Assembly: GCF_019457905.1 (NCBI RefSeq)
Contig: NZ_JAHZSV010000007.1
Span: 1-64,000, forward strand
Reading direction: 5' to 3'
DNA: 64,000 nucleotides
Origin: Flagellimonas abyssi
GTDB taxonomy: Bacteria > Bacteroidota > Bacteroidia > Flavobacteriales > Flavobacteriaceae
Shown here: piece after piece, positions 34,922-44,742 of the stretch
Position numbering within the stretch: the stretch's first letter is position 1
Layout: every line of letters begins with the position of its first letter
The notes under the pieces: model-generated
The model's input: the letters and a program-made list of their open reading frames with translations, nothing else
Databases searched by the model: none
What the model was told of the DNA's origin: nothing
Position numbers and translations under genes: made by a program

Positions 34922-35824
34922 TTAGCTTATAAACTTATCTAATACGTATACTATCTGAATCAATGATATGTAGGTAACACTGGCCAACATCAATTTTCTG
35001 GCTGATGCATTGTCCCTATTTTCATAAAGTTTGAAAGCAAAAAACAACATGACCAATCCTGACAAAAATACGATGATTGCTGCAGTAATGGAAAGGTTAA
35101 GCCTACCCGTGAAACCAAAAACCGGGACAATGGAGATTACAATCATCCAGATGGTGTAAAGTATGATCTGAAGTGCCGTTCCCTTATCCCTATTTCCTGT
35201 AGGCAACATCTTGAAGCCTGCTTGTTTGTAGTCGTCGTCCAACATCCAACCCAGTGCCCAGAAGTGTGGGAACTGCCAGAAGAATTGTATCATAAATAAT
35301 GTGCCGGGTTCAATCCCAAAATCATCGGTCGCGGCAACCCATCCCAACATAAATGGTATGGCACCAGGAAAAGCACCAACAAATACCGAAAGTGGTGACT
35401 TTGTTTTTAGCGGTGTATAAACACTGGTATACAAAAAAATGGATATAGCACCGAACATCGCCGTTTTAGGGCTTAGTGCCAACAAAGCCAAAACACCCAG
35501 CACTGTTAAAGTGACTGCAATAATCAGGGCAGTCCTAACACTCATTCTACCTGATGGAATAGGCCGGTTTCTTGTACGCTTCATCAGAGCGTCGAGATCC
35601 TTTTCTATAATTTGATTATAGGCATTTGAGGCCCCGACCATGCAGTACCCCCCAAACATCAATAACAACAAGGAAATCAAATCCACCTGATAGGCGCCCA
35701 GAAAATACCCTGCAATCGAAGAGAAGACCACACTTACGGCCAACTTGGCCTTGGTAATCTCCTTAAAGTCGGAAAATACTATGGAAAGGGTATTGCTTTT
35801 TACTGAACCTACGGCAGATTTCAT
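34922..35824 (-). CDS. ctaB: Protoheme IX farnesyltransferase (heme O synthase)
   Basis: A 300-residue UbiA-superfamily membrane enzyme (CtaB/CyoE) that joins a farnesyl group to heme b to make heme O, the precursor of heme A in aa3-type oxidases. It has about nine TM helices, the prenyl-diphosphate motif NAYNQIIEKDLDALMKRT split as NAYNQIIEKDLD and ALMKRT, then RNRPIPSGRM, and a second Asp-rich loop (LDDDYKQAGF). First gene of the oxidase subunit unit, preceded by two possible promoters. No heme A synthase gene is visible here. Confidence 0.95.
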   Translation of the reverse strand: MKSAVGSVKSNTLSIVFSDFKEITKAKLAVSVVFSSIAGYFLGAYQVDLISLLLLMFGGYCMVGASNAYNQIIEKDLDALMKRTRNRPIPSGRMSVRTALIIAVTLTVLGVLALLALSPKTAMFGAISIFLYTSVYTPLKTKSPLSVFVGAFPGAIPFMLGWVAATDDFGIEPGTLFMIQFFWQFPHFWALGWMLDDDYKQAGFKMLPTGNRDKGTALQIILYTIWMIVISIVPVFGFTGRLNLSITAAIIVFLSGLVMLFFAFKLYENRDNASARKLMLASVTYISLIQIVYVLDKFIS

Positions 35825-35843
35825 CCACTACATTATTGGCTGG

Positions 35844-35875
35844 CAAAGATAACGCCAGTGTATATCTTTTGCAAC
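35844..35875 (-). promoter_or_regulatory. ctaB promoter, proximal
   Basis: Reverse-strand GTTG (35872-35875), 20-base spacer, TATCTTTG (35844-35851): an exact -7 TAnnTTTG and three of four bases at -33. Predicted leader about 14 bases, in line with other promoters in this window. Confidence 0.55.
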
Positions 35876-35908
35876 CAAAGCTAAAGTTTTATGATTCTTG
35901 TAATTAAA
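35876..35908 (-). promoter_or_regulatory. ctaB promoter, distal
   Basis: Reverse-strand TTTA (35905-35908), 21-base spacer, TAGCTTTG (35876-35883): an exact -7 box and three of four bases at -33. It lies immediately upstream of the proximal candidate, so the two may be tandem promoters. Confidence 0.5.
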
Positions 35909-35913
35909 TGAAT

Positions 35914-35947
35914 AAAAAAAGCCTTGACGTTTCCATCAGGGCTTTTT
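35914..35947 (-). terminator. Terminator after tonB (bidirectional shape)
   Basis: A stem of about 12 bp: AAAAAGCC plus TTGA (35916-35927) with TCAG plus GCTTTTT (35936-35947), including one T-G pair. The reverse strand then has a T run. It lies 33 bases after the tonB stop. Confidence 0.8.
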
Positions 35948-35979
35948 CTATTCCTACCTCGGCAAGAATTATATAAATT

Positions 35980-36684
35980 TTACTGAAGCTTAAATGTAAT
36001 TGGAATACTGAAAGGAACCTTTACTGGCCTACCTCTTTGTTTTCCAGGCGTCATTTTAGGCAGTTTTTGAATAATTCTCATCGCCTCTGCTTCCAAGTTT
36101 TTGTCCGGTCCACGCATTCTAATGTTTCCGATACTTCCATCTTTCTGGATAACGAAAATTACACTTACCCTACCTTGAACTCCCATTTCTTGGGCAATTT
36201 CTGGGTAACGGAAGTTTTTACGAATGTGAGCTTGCATTTGTTCTTGAAAACAAGCCTTTTTATCCTTAGCGTTTTCACACCCAGGGAATACTGGCACGTC
36301 CTCGATAACTGCAAAAGGAACAGAAATATCTTCTTCAACTTCTTCCACTTCAACTTCCTCGATTTCGATTACCTCTTCTTCTTGGCTGGTTTCAGTAGAT
36401 TCGATTACTGTTTCCTCAACTTCTTCCTCATCTTCTACAACCTCGATAACTTCGGGGGCTGCAGGTGGCGGTGGTGGCGGTGGAGTCTTGATTTGCTCGG
36501 TCATTGGCACTTCTTCGTCCAATTGATCTTCAACATTCATAGAAATGTCGTAATCATTGACCTTGTCATATTTTTTCCACTCCATGGCTCCGTATACCAA
36601 TGCCAAAACAGCGGCCAATCCTATAACGAAATATAGGGCACTGTTTCTTCCTACGTCTGCTTTCGGGTTCTTTTTTGGTTCCAT
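35980..36684 (-). CDS. Energy transducer TonB
   Basis: A 234-residue TonB: one N-terminal TM (about 15-34), a seven-proline run (residues 68-74), a strongly acidic Glu/Val spacer (about 78-125), and a C-terminal TonB domain (about 150-234; FRYPEIAQEMGVQGRV, ending VPFSIPITFKLQ). It transmits proton-motive force from ExbB/ExbD to outer-membrane receptors. The acidic rather than Pro-Lys spacer is common in Bacteroidota. Two cysteines flank a short loop (PGCENAKDKKACF) before the domain. No exbB/exbD lies beside it. A terminator follows. Confidence 0.94.
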   Translation of the reverse strand: MEPKKNPKADVGRNSALYFVIGLAAVLALVYGAMEWKKYDKVNDYDISMNVEDQLDEEVPMTEQIKTPPPPPPPAAPEVIEVVEDEEEVEETVIESTETSQEEEVIEIEEVEVEEVEEDISVPFAVIEDVPVFPGCENAKDKKACFQEQMQAHIRKNFRYPEIAQEMGVQGRVSVIFVIQKDGSIGNIRMRGPDKNLEAEAMRIIQKLPKMTPGKQRGRPVKVPFSIPITFKLQ

Positions 36685-36747
36685 CCTTTTTCTCCTTTTC
36701 TAAATTTAGTGTTTGCTAATTTAATTATTAATTGGTTAAATAAACAA

Positions 36748-37155
36748 TTAAAATTTCCATTTTAACGGGTTTTTCTTAGAAAAAAACCACCGAATCAATC
36801 CAATTCCTGCAAATGCTCCCAGTGTATTTGCCAAAACATCGGCAAATTCGGCCATACGGTCCGTTGTTAGGGTGTATTGCAGCACCTCAATCAGCATTCC
36901 ATATAATATAGCGAAAATTAAACCAATAATCAAGGTTTTTCTCAATCCCAAGCTTCCAGAGGTTCTTTCCCGTAAACTTAAACTTCCCACAAAAGCGAAC
37001 ACCAAATAAAATGTAAAATGAACGATTTTATCGGCATATGGAATATTCAGACCTCCTGTATCCAAATCCATTTGAGAGAAAGAAAATAAGCTGAGCATTG
37101 TGATGACCACTACCCAGCTTATAAATAATATAGTATATATGCTTTTTTTAAGCAC
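36748..37155 (-). CDS. VanZ family membrane protein
   Basis: A 135-residue VanZ-like protein with four TM helices (about 6-26, 40-58, 70-90, 103-124) and the family pattern [12 protein letters not shown] and LIEVLQ. Function in most bacteria is unknown; VanZ itself gives low-level teicoplanin resistance. The reading begins at GTG 37155, overlapping the gcvH end by 8 bases (GTGCTTAA); the next in-frame ATG is inside a TM helix, so GTG is the better start and translation is probably coupled to gcvH. Confidence 0.87.
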   Translation of the reverse strand: MLKKSIYTILFISWVVVITMLSLFSFSQMDLDTGGLNIPYADKIVHFTFYLVFAFVGSLSLRERTSGSLGLRKTLIIGLIFAILYGMLIEVLQYTLTTDRMAEFADVLANTLGAFAGIGLIRWFFSKKNPLKWKF

Positions 37156-37528
37156 CTATCAATGCCTTGTAATCATCGGCACTCATTAATTCTTCTACCT
37201 CGGAAGGCTCGCTAATTTTTATTTTCACCATCCAGCCATCGCCATAAGGGTCGGAATTCACTTTTTCGGGCTCGTCTTCCAATGCTTCATTGAACTCGAT
37301 GATCTCACCACTTAATGGCAAAAACAAATCCGAAACGGTCTTTACCGCTTCAACTGTTCCAAAAACCTCTTCTTTGTCCAAGGTCTCATCCAAAGTTTCC
37401 ACTTCCACGTAAACGATATCCCCTAGCTCACTCTGGGCAAAATCCGTGATTCCCACAGTTGCGATATCTCCATCTATCTTGACCCACTCATGGTCCTTTG
37501 TGTACTTTAATTCTGATGGTATGTTCAT
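37148..37528 (-). CDS. gcvH: Glycine cleavage system H protein
   Basis: A 126-residue lipoyl carrier that shuttles the aminomethyl group between the P, T and L proteins of glycine cleavage. The lipoylated residue is Lys63 in [14 protein letters not shown] at 11-15 and the ending DGWMVKIKI are typical. The ATG at 37528 is chosen because an exact promoter lies at 37557-37588; a longer open frame from 37603 would start upstream of that promoter. It is followed by an overlapping VanZ gene. The other gcv genes are not in the window. Confidence 0.95.
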   Translation of the reverse strand: MNIPSELKYTKDHEWVKIDGDIATVGITDFAQSELGDIVYVEVETLDETLDKEEVFGTVEAVKTVSDLFLPLSGEIIEFNEALEDEPEKVNSDPYGDGWMVKIKISEPSEVEELMSADDYKALIGA

Positions 37529-37556
37529 TGCTAATGTATTTGAATTAGTCGATGGA

Positions 37557-37588
37557 CAAATGTAACAGATTGCGGAAAGCTTTTCAAA
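37557..37588 (-). promoter_or_regulatory. gcvH promoter
   Basis: Reverse-strand TTTG (37585-37588), 20-base spacer, TACATTTG (37557-37564): a full match to both Bacteroidota boxes. Predicted leader about 22 bases. It lies between the sprA stop and gcvH, so gcvH-vanZ can be transcribed apart from sprA. Confidence 0.75.
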
Positions 37589-37633
37589 GAAACTTTGTGA
37601 CAAAATGATGCATAAATAAATATAGGGTGTTTT

Positions 37634-40600
37634 CTAGTTTCCGAAGTTGTATCGCAACGTAAAGCCGGTATTGATGGTAGTTTGTGGAAATGCAGTGGAA
37701 ACCGCAAACTCAGAGAAGGAATGGTCGTAAAAGAACAAAGCGTTCAAACTCTTGCTCAAAGCGTAATCCGCTGTAAATTTTATGGACATCAATCGCTGAC
37801 CTGAGGTAATTTGATTGTTGTTGATATCCAAGTTACGGATTATGGTAATGTTATCACGTAGTGAAAGGTCTGCCTTTAGGTTCAGATCTCCTTTTAAACG
37901 TGTTTTCTCGCCTCCTATGTTGGTCACAAACTTTACATCCTTGAAGCGGTAACCAAGACCAAGTGTGTATTCGTTTCCATTGATTTCCGTCAAAAGATTA
38001 TTATCAAAACTTAGCGACAAAGTCCTACTGGTCCTCATCTCGGCCAAGAAGCTGAACGAATTTTGCATTTCAAAATCCACACGCATCAAAGGATTGAACT
38101 CGTCGGTAAGCACCACATTATTGATCAATGTTTTGGGAAGCCAATCACCCGTCTCTGAGTCGATAGAAGTGTTCTGACGCTCCAAATTGGTTTGGAAAGA
38201 ATTCACACTATAGGCAGCACGATAGCCATGGCTCAATGAGAATCGTTTGAATTTCTTCTTGAACCATCGGTTTTTCATCAAACCTGTATACTTAATGTTC
38301 CAGTTCGGAATCGGGATTTCCCTGAAAGCATCCAAATTTACACTTTCAGCATCCTGCCCAGTATATGCGGCAAAGAATGCTGGAAGCAATACCTCTTGCT
38401 GTGTTTTGCCGTAGCGCTCTGGGAATCCATCCTCATCCAACTGCCCAGGATTCTCCCCTCTGTCGGAAACCAACCTATTGGCAACGGTAATACGGTTTTG
38501 CTTGAACTGCTCGAACGTTTCGGAATCAAACTCGTCACTTTTACTGAACACGGTTCCGATCATTACGGTAGAAATACTAAAGTTCCCCATCTCGTTGATC
38601 AAACCTGGCTGTCCGTTTGCCCAATCCTCAGGACTGTAGGTCTCTTGAGAGGAACTCATAAAATTTCTATCTGCCGTTAGGTCAATTGTCAAATCCTGAG
38701 TAGGCTGGGCCGTAGCGGTAACATTCAATTGCCTATTGGTGTTCTGCATAAACTGGTTGCTGTACTCTGGATAATCCGTCAACCAACCTCTACGGGCCGC
38801 TTCGAACCTTACATCTGCCTGACTACCAAAAACAAAGCCCAATGTTGGCCGAGAAGTTCCGATAAATCCAATGGATTGTGTATAACCCGGCAACACCGTT
38901 CCTCGGTTCTCGCTATAATTCACGTTCACCCGTTTCACCATGGTTACAATATCTACCAAGGTATTGAAGCCCTTACTGGTTTTTCGTGGACCTTCTGCTT
39001 CTTCACCATTAGCAGGGTTACCTGCTTTGTCCCTTCTTATCGTCGCTTGGTTCGCTGTTACTTTTCCGTCACGTTTCCTCAGACCCAAAAAGTCATAAAA
39101 ACGTTGCATGCTCATATTGGCCGTCAAATTATGGGTGCTGGCATTTTGAACGGTGTTGATGTTTTCCCCGGCAACGTCTATAAGCGCATCGCCTCCACGC
39201 TGCCAATCAAAATTACTGGTATAAGTGTACTGGGCATTTATAAAATTCAGAAATGGAATCTTGTTAAGCGGCAGCTCATAGTTCAATTGCATTTGCTGTG
39301 CATGCCTGTTGGGCTCTCCTATATCAAAGAAGCCGTCCCATAAATCAAGTGCCTGATTGATTCCCGAATCCCGATCATCATCCACATTAAAATAATTACG
39401 GACAATATTGTTGTTGGAAGCAGTAAGATTTAACCGTAATGATTTTGACAAACTATAGTTGAGAGCATATTGCCAATTGAACAGGTAGTTACGCTGTTGA
39501 AGCAATGGCAACTGGAGCGCATCCACTCCGGGTTCTAACACATCACGATACCTTTGTTGATTAAAGGAACGGTTATAGTTGGCATTAACCGACAAGCTTG
39601 TGGGCAGGGCATTAAAGTTCAAATCCTTGAGCCATTGCCAATATTTACCTGTGAGCATGGAATCCTTTTTGGCAAACGGCGCCACGGGAGCCGGTTTAAA
39701 ATTATGATTGTAGACAAATCCAGTAGAAACGTTTTGGTCGCGAAGCTCGGCCACTTCGAAATCCCTATGGTCGGTTTCATTGTAAGAATAATTAAAGGTG
39801 AAGTTTTCTACATCGAAGAAATTTTCCTCAGCTTCCTCTCCCCTATTTTTTCTGACCCCGATCAAATTTATACTGGTACGTTTGGTATAATCCTCAGCCT
39901 GCTCCTGAATGGTTTCCGCTTCTTCTTGTGTCGAGGCTGCCGCAATCCTGTCATCCAATCTCAAATCATCATACACTGGATCGAACTCTGGGGTAATCAA
40001 TGTTTCAGAAATACCATAATTGAAAGGTAGTTGCAGATTCCATTTCTTGGGAAACAATTGGCCCACATTTACATTGGTCACTACATCATAGGAAATGGCA
40101 TCTTCCAAAGCACGCTCGGTCGGGGTCTGATCTATAGATCCAAAACCAGATGTACTTCTGCTTCCTGTTGCGGTCACGTTCGCAAAATCCGCCATATTGG
40201 CATCCAAAGCTGCCGTGGCGGCCCAACCCCCATTATTTTCCAATCCTGCCAAACGAAGCTCATTGAACCAAACTTCTCCCCGTGCAGGAATATCATCGAT
40301 ATTCTTGATACCTACCATCATACCACGGATACTACCCAAGGATGGGTTACCCCTGATTCCAATACGGACCCTTCCCAAAGTTCTTGGAGCGAACTCATCG
40401 ACCAAAACAGCCTCGCCATCCACTATTTCGTAGTAGTTGATCTCGTCAAGGGTCTGATCGGATATTCCTTTTGATTTTACCTTGTTCAGATCCCTCAACG
40501 CTACATCTATTTCGTTGACATCTGGCCAAATCTCTTCCGCAGATGAAGCTCCAAAAGAAGTAAATTGAAGTGGCAATTCTATTTGGTAAAAGTTTTCGGA

Positions 40601-43600
40601 GAAATCCGTGCCGATTCTCAAGAAACCGACCAGAGGCGTATCACTGTCTGAATAATCGGCATTGAATATTTTTTCGGCGTGCATGAACATCTTCAAACGT
40701 TCGTACTGACGCACATCCACATTCACATTTTTGAACACTCCACGGGAATCTTGAGACTCCAGGTTTTCCACCACAAAGGACAATGACTGCTCATTCTGGC
40801 GAATTATCGTATTGTTATTGTTCAACTGCTCCCTAAAAACTCCCGGTGGCAACACATATGGTATGGGCTGTCTTCCGTAGTTTTCTTCAATATTTACGGT
40901 ATTTACATCGGTAACGGTAGCATCATCAGAAGGATCATTGTCCACAGTGGGCTGTAGCGAATTGGTATAGGTCCTCCAATCACCGCGTACCAAATCCAAG
41001 GTAGCAAAACGAAGAACCACATCATCCGAGAACCCGGTCAAATACATCCTCATGAAACTGATGGATCTAAAATCAGAGATTCCACCAACGGCATCGGTAA
41101 AATCGCTTAATGGTATTTTATACTGAATCCACCTACGGTTCAACTGCGTACCATTGGGCAACGTGGGTGTTTGCCCTTCTCGAATGTCGGTCACATATTG
41201 GTCATCGATAGTTGTATTTGGCTTTATCTGGATGCGGTATTCGTAATAGCTGTTCACCGTATTCATGGTCAAATCCCTATCGATATCCTCCACATCGGGC
41301 AAAGTGGTGGAGCCCCTATTGGTGTTTGTAACGGTTACCGGGGAGTTCCCTTGTGTATTGTTAAAATCCAAATAGCGCTCCAAGATTCCTCCTTCGCGGT
41401 TCAAATAATACTGATAGTTATCTAAGGCGGGGTCTTCCGCAGGACCATTATAGATTGTAGCTTCTTCCGCATCGTCGTAACCATCCAAACCAAGGTCTTG
41501 TGCCGACCTATTGGCCTCATCGGCATCAAATGCATAAACCAACGACTGCGTGGAAGGTACTTGGCCCCAAATGGTCTCTCTCGGAATTTCATTATTGGTG
41601 CTGGCAGGCAATCCGTTTTCGTATTGCTTTCGACCATCCTTTAAAATATCTTCGGAAATATTTCCTAGGTTGAGCACCAGTTCCCCTGCATTGACATCAA
41701 CGGTTTCTCCATCAACATAAGGATCCAACACCCAAAATTGGACAAATTCCACATTGGATTGTTCAAAATTGGTACTGCTCAACGGTCTCATGATTCCACC
41801 CCATTTGGCATCCGGGGTTTCGGTTTCAAAACTTGGATTGGCATTGTATGGCCCTTTTTGATTGGGATAGTAAACAATGTCCAAAGTACTTTGTACTTGG
41901 GTCTGCCCTTGCGCAATATCCGTTTCGGTAAATACCTCATCAATAAAAACCCTACGGGTAGAGTTCAACGAAATATCGTTGTCCGATAATCCAGATGGTC
42001 TTTGGTTGGTGTAAAAAATAGGATCTATGGTGTACCATGCCATTTTAGCACGTTCGTAACCTACATCTATTCCTGTTCTATCATTCAAGAACTCTACTGG
42101 CGGGCTCGCCAATGTCCACCCCAGCGATGAGCGAATATCAATCAAGGCCTGTGCTCCTTCAAAATCATCCAAATAGGTAGTTGTCTCACCTTGAAAATCG
42201 GCATTTTTTGGCGAATTGGGCCTTAAAAATGCCACCTCTCCCCTTACAGAAAGATTGGAAGGCACATCCGTATCAATATTTGGCAACTTATTGGCCAATC
42301 TCGTCAGGAACGGAATTTCGGTACTGAAATTTCCGTTCAGTCCAAAAATGGTATTGTTCACGGGCTCGATTCCGTAGTTTGATTTTTGGGTCAAGGGACG
42401 CTCGTTCAAGTTGAGAAAGGTTCCCCCCAAAAGAAACTTTTCGTTGAATTTATGTTCCACGTTCACCCCTGCAAAACGTCTGGTCTGCTGACCAAACACC
42501 GCGTTGTTCTCCACCGAAATATTGATAGGCGTATTGGAGGCTTCCAAACTTGGGTCGAGAAGCTGCACCGTACCGGCTTGATAGTTTACAGTATAATCAA
42601 TCCCTTCTTGCAACTGGCGACCTCCTGCAGTTACGGTAACCGAACCTTGAGGCACATTGAAAGCTCCAATTGGAATACCGTTATTGGATTGCGAAGTATA
42701 TTTTCCTTTTATTTGAAATCTGTTTTTTTCGGCATCCTGTAAGGAAGCTGCCTTGGTCTTGGCGTACATGTTTCGGAACACGTAACGCTGTTGGTTGGGA
42801 TTATAGCCCTGATCGTTGTCCACATCATAGACGCCTCCCCCTAGTAATTCGAAAAGGTATTCCCCGAATGGCTCGACCTTTGTAAAAATAATCCGTCCAG
42901 ATTGCGAATCGACCGTTATACCTTCGACATAATCAAAAAAGCCATCTCCGCCCGGTTGCACATCATTATAGGTATTCAATCGGTCCAGATTAAATACATT
43001 TAATAGCACTTGATCCTGTAGACCAGTGGGCCAACCTGCGTTCGGATCGACCGGGGTAATATAGTTTCTGGGTGTGGGGTCGGAATAGAGGATATTGAGT
43101 TTAAAATCTTCTTGACTCAATTGATAGGCCCCTGTAGAATAGATGTTTTTCATCATCAAATCCCAAATAGGATCCTGAACATTGGTGATGTTACTTTTCA
43201 ATAGTTTCAAGACCAATGAGTTGTTCTCAATCAAGTTAGAATTTGGTGGAACCGTGGTCGCATCCACACCTCCGTTGGCAAATTCCCCAACTTGATAGAC
43301 CTGCCCATTAAAGGTATACTGGAAAGCAACCCCTAGCACCTCATCATTGCTCAAACTCTGGCTCAAAGAAATATAACCCAATTGAGAATCGAACTCGTAA
43401 TCCCTGCCAGGCTCCAGTTTTCTAGCGTTTTCCAAAATCGCATAATCAAATCCTTGGTTTACGGTATATCCTGGGATATTAAATCCGGATTCCACCGTTG
43501 CAATATCACGAATAGCCGGTGTTAGTGCCCCACTCCCAATTTGATTGGGATCATAGTCGTTAGCCCCGTTCTGTGGAAGTCCTGTTGCCACTGCCTGAGG

Positions 43601-44737
43601 ATTAAAAAATCCTGCGGGATCACCATTGTTCACACCAATGCGGGTATTATCTGAAATGGCTTCTCCTAAATCCTGGATGGCCACCACGTTCCTTACGTTT
43701 TGTGTTTGTTGGTTTCTGTTGGTCACCCACACCTCCAAACGGGTAATCTGCACTTGGGTCTGTATGAATGGGTAAAATTGCAAAGCACGGTCGTAATTGT
43801 CACGGAAATAATGTGCCAAGAAAAAGTGCCTGTCCTCATCATAATCCAAAGCCGTCAGTGAAAATTCATTTACTGTTCCACCACCTTGGGCAACTACGGT
43901 ATTGTTTTGCGAACGCTGTTCAGAGAAAACAGCCGTAACCGTGGTTTTTCCGAATTGAAGTTGTGTTTTTACACCAAATAAACTCTGCGCACCGGTAATC
44001 AAAGAACTGTTGAGCGGCATACTTACGTTACCTACTTCAATTTTTTGAAGAATATCGTCCTCGGTAGGGGTATAATCCAACTTGACCAAATTCTGGAAAT
44101 CGAAAGTGGCCTCTGTATCGTAGTTTGCTGTCACCTGAAGACGCTCGCCAACTTTTCCCAACAAACTCAAACTGATACGCTGGTCAAAATCAAAAGAAAG
44201 ATTGGTACGGTTTCTAGGCGATAATGCAGGGTTGTCATTCTTCTGCCACAATACGCCCAAATCCATGGCTACCGACCCTTGTGGTATTACCTCAATGGTA
44301 TTTCCCCCAAAAATGGTCTCAAAAAAGTTACTGTTCACATAAAAATTGGGCAAAAGATTTCGTCTCGCCTCTTCGCTTCCAGTCTTTTTTCCGGCATACG
44401 CATCTCCCTTTTGTTTAAAATAGAGCTTCATCTGCTCCTTTTCTACAAGATCGTAGTATTGTTCAGGCGTAAGGATTATTGGGTAATTAACATTGAAATC
44501 GCCAATGCTCTCGGTATATACGTAAGTGTTTGTTTTGGGGTCGTAGGTATATTTTGCAACAATGCTGTCGGGATTTTGCATAATAAGGCGACCAAGCTCA
44601 ACTCCTGTTTGCACGGAATCCTGAGCCTGCTCGTTAGTTTCCTGCGCCAATAGGTTGGATATGGACAGCAAACAAACAATAAAGAAGGTGTACTTAAAAC
44701 TCAGTGGTTTAAGTATTGGTTTTGCCCCTTTTTTCAA
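37634..44737 (-). CDS. sprA: T9SS translocon / gliding protein SprA
   Basis: A 2367-residue outer-membrane protein, the size and sequence type of SprA (Sov in Porphyromonas), the very large 36-strand barrel that is the T9SS export pore. Signal peptide core YTFFIVCLLSISNLLAQ at about 16-32. The rest is beta-rich, with recurring NLNERPLTQKSNYGIEP- and LSVRGEVAFLRPNSP-type segments. The frame has no usable ATG: it opens at TTG 44737, six bases after the ruvA stop, and no in-frame ATG lies between there and the signal peptide, so a TTG start is likely. It is transcribed after maeB and ruvA and exports proteins such as the one at 7027-8994. Confidence 0.95.
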   Translation of the reverse strand: MKKGAKPILKPLSFKYTFFIVCLLSISNLLAQETNEQAQDSVQTGVELGRLIMQNPDSIVAKYTYDPKTNTYVYTESIGDFNVNYPIILTPEQYYDLVEKEQMKLYFKQKGDAYAGKKTGSEEARRNLLPNFYVNSNFFETIFGGNTIEVIPQGSVAMDLGVLWQKNDNPALSPRNRTNLSFDFDQRISLSLLGKVGERLQVTANYDTEATFDFQNLVKLDYTPTEDDILQKIEVGNVSMPLNSSLITGAQSLFGVKTQLQFGKTTVTAVFSEQRSQNNTVVAQGGGTVNEFSLTALDYDEDRHFFLAHYFRDNYDRALQFYPFIQTQVQITRLEVWVTNRNQQTQNVRNVVAIQDLGEAISDNTRIGVNNGDPAGFFNPQAVATGLPQNGANDYDPNQIGSGALTPAIRDIATVESGFNIPGYTVNQGFDYAILENARKLEPGRDYEFDSQLGYISLSQSLSNDEVLGVAFQYTFNGQVYQVGEFANGGVDATTVPPNSNLIENNSLVLKLLKSNITNVQDPIWDLMMKNIYSTGAYQLSQEDFKLNILYSDPTPRNYITPVDPNAGWPTGLQDQVLLNVFNLDRLNTYNDVQPGGDGFFDYVEGITVDSQSGRIIFTKVEPFGEYLFELLGGGVYDVDNDQGYNPNQQRYVFRNMYAKTKAASLQDAEKNRFQIKGKYTSQSNNGIPIGAFNVPQGSVTVTAGGRQLQEGIDYTVNYQAGTVQLLDPSLEASNTPINISVENNAVFGQQTRRFAGVNVEHKFNEKFLLGGTFLNLNERPLTQKSNYGIEPVNNTIFGLNGNFSTEIPFLTRLANKLPNIDTDVPSNLSVRGEVAFLRPNSPKNADFQGETTTYLDDFEGAQALIDIRSSLGWTLASPPVEFLNDRTGIDVGYERAKMAWYTIDPIFYTNQRPSGLSDNDISLNSTRRVFIDEVFTETDIAQGQTQVQSTLDIVYYPNQKGPYNANPSFETETPDAKWGGIMRPLSSTNFEQSNVEFVQFWVLDPYVDGETVDVNAGELVLNLGNISEDILKDGRKQYENGLPASTNNEIPRETIWGQVPSTQSLVYAFDADEANRSAQDLGLDGYDDAEEATIYNGPAEDPALDNYQYYLNREGGILERYLDFNNTQGNSPVTVTNTNRGSTTLPDVEDIDRDLTMNTVNSYYEYRIQIKPNTTIDDQYVTDIREGQTPTLPNGTQLNRRWIQYKIPLSDFTDAVGGISDFRSISFMRMYLTGFSDDVVLRFATLDLVRGDWRTYTNSLQPTVDNDPSDDATVTDVNTVNIEENYGRQPIPYVLPPGVFREQLNNNNTIIRQNEQSLSFVVENLESQDSRGVFKNVNVDVRQYERLKMFMHAEKIFNADYSDSDTPLVGFLRIGTDFSENFYQIELPLQFTSFGASSAEEIWPDVNEIDVALRDLNKVKSKGISDQTLDEINYYEIVDGEAVLVDEFAPRTLGRVRIGIRGNPSLGSIRGMMVGIKNIDDIPARGEVWFNELRLAGLENNGGWAATAALDANMADFANVTATGSRSTSGFGSIDQTPTERALEDAISYDVVTNVNVGQLFPKKWNLQLPFNYGISETLITPEFDPVYDDLRLDDRIAAASTQEEAETIQEQAEDYTKRTSINLIGVRKNRGEEAEENFFDVENFTFNYSYNETDHRDFEVAELRDQNVSTGFVYNHNFKPAPVAPFAKKDSMLTGKYWQWLKDLNFNALPTSLSVNANYNRSFNQQRYRDVLEPGVDALQLPLLQQRNYLFNWQYALNYSLSKSLRLNLTASNNNIVRNYFNVDDDRDSGINQALDLWDGFFDIGEPNRHAQQMQLNYELPLNKIPFLNFINAQYTYTSNFDWQRGGDALIDVAGENINTVQNASTHNLTANMSMQRFYDFLGLRKRDGKVTANQATIRRDKAGNPANGEEAEGPRKTSKGFNTLVDIVTMVKRVNVNYSENRGTVLPGYTQSIGFIGTSRPTLGFVFGSQADVRFEAARRGWLTDYPEYSNQFMQNTNRQLNVTATAQPTQDLTIDLTADRNFMSSSQETYSPEDWANGQPGLINEMGNFSISTVMIGTVFSKSDEFDSETFEQFKQNRITVANRLVSDRGENPGQLDEDGFPERYGKTQQEVLLPAFFAAYTGQDAESVNLDAFREIPIPNWNIKYTGLMKNRWFKKKFKRFSLSHGYRAAYSVNSFQTNLERQNTSIDSETGDWLPKTLINNVVLTDEFNPLMRVDFEMQNSFSFLAEMRTSRTLSLSFDNNLLTEINGNEYTLGLGYRFKDVKFVTNIGGEKTRLKGDLNLKADLSLRDNITIIRNLDINNNQITSGQRLMSIKFTADYALSKSLNALFFYDHSFSEFAVSTAFPQTTINTGFTLRYNFGN

Positions 44738-44742
44738 ACTAG

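Noticed and set aside
36037..36636. A long open frame on the plus strand opposite tonB
   Set aside because: It mirrors the Glu-rich tonB codons, encodes a Phe-rich low-complexity peptide with no start signal, and tonB is a clear gene.
37529..37603. Longer gcvH reading
   Set aside because: It would begin upstream of an exact promoter, and the added residues are not part of GcvH.
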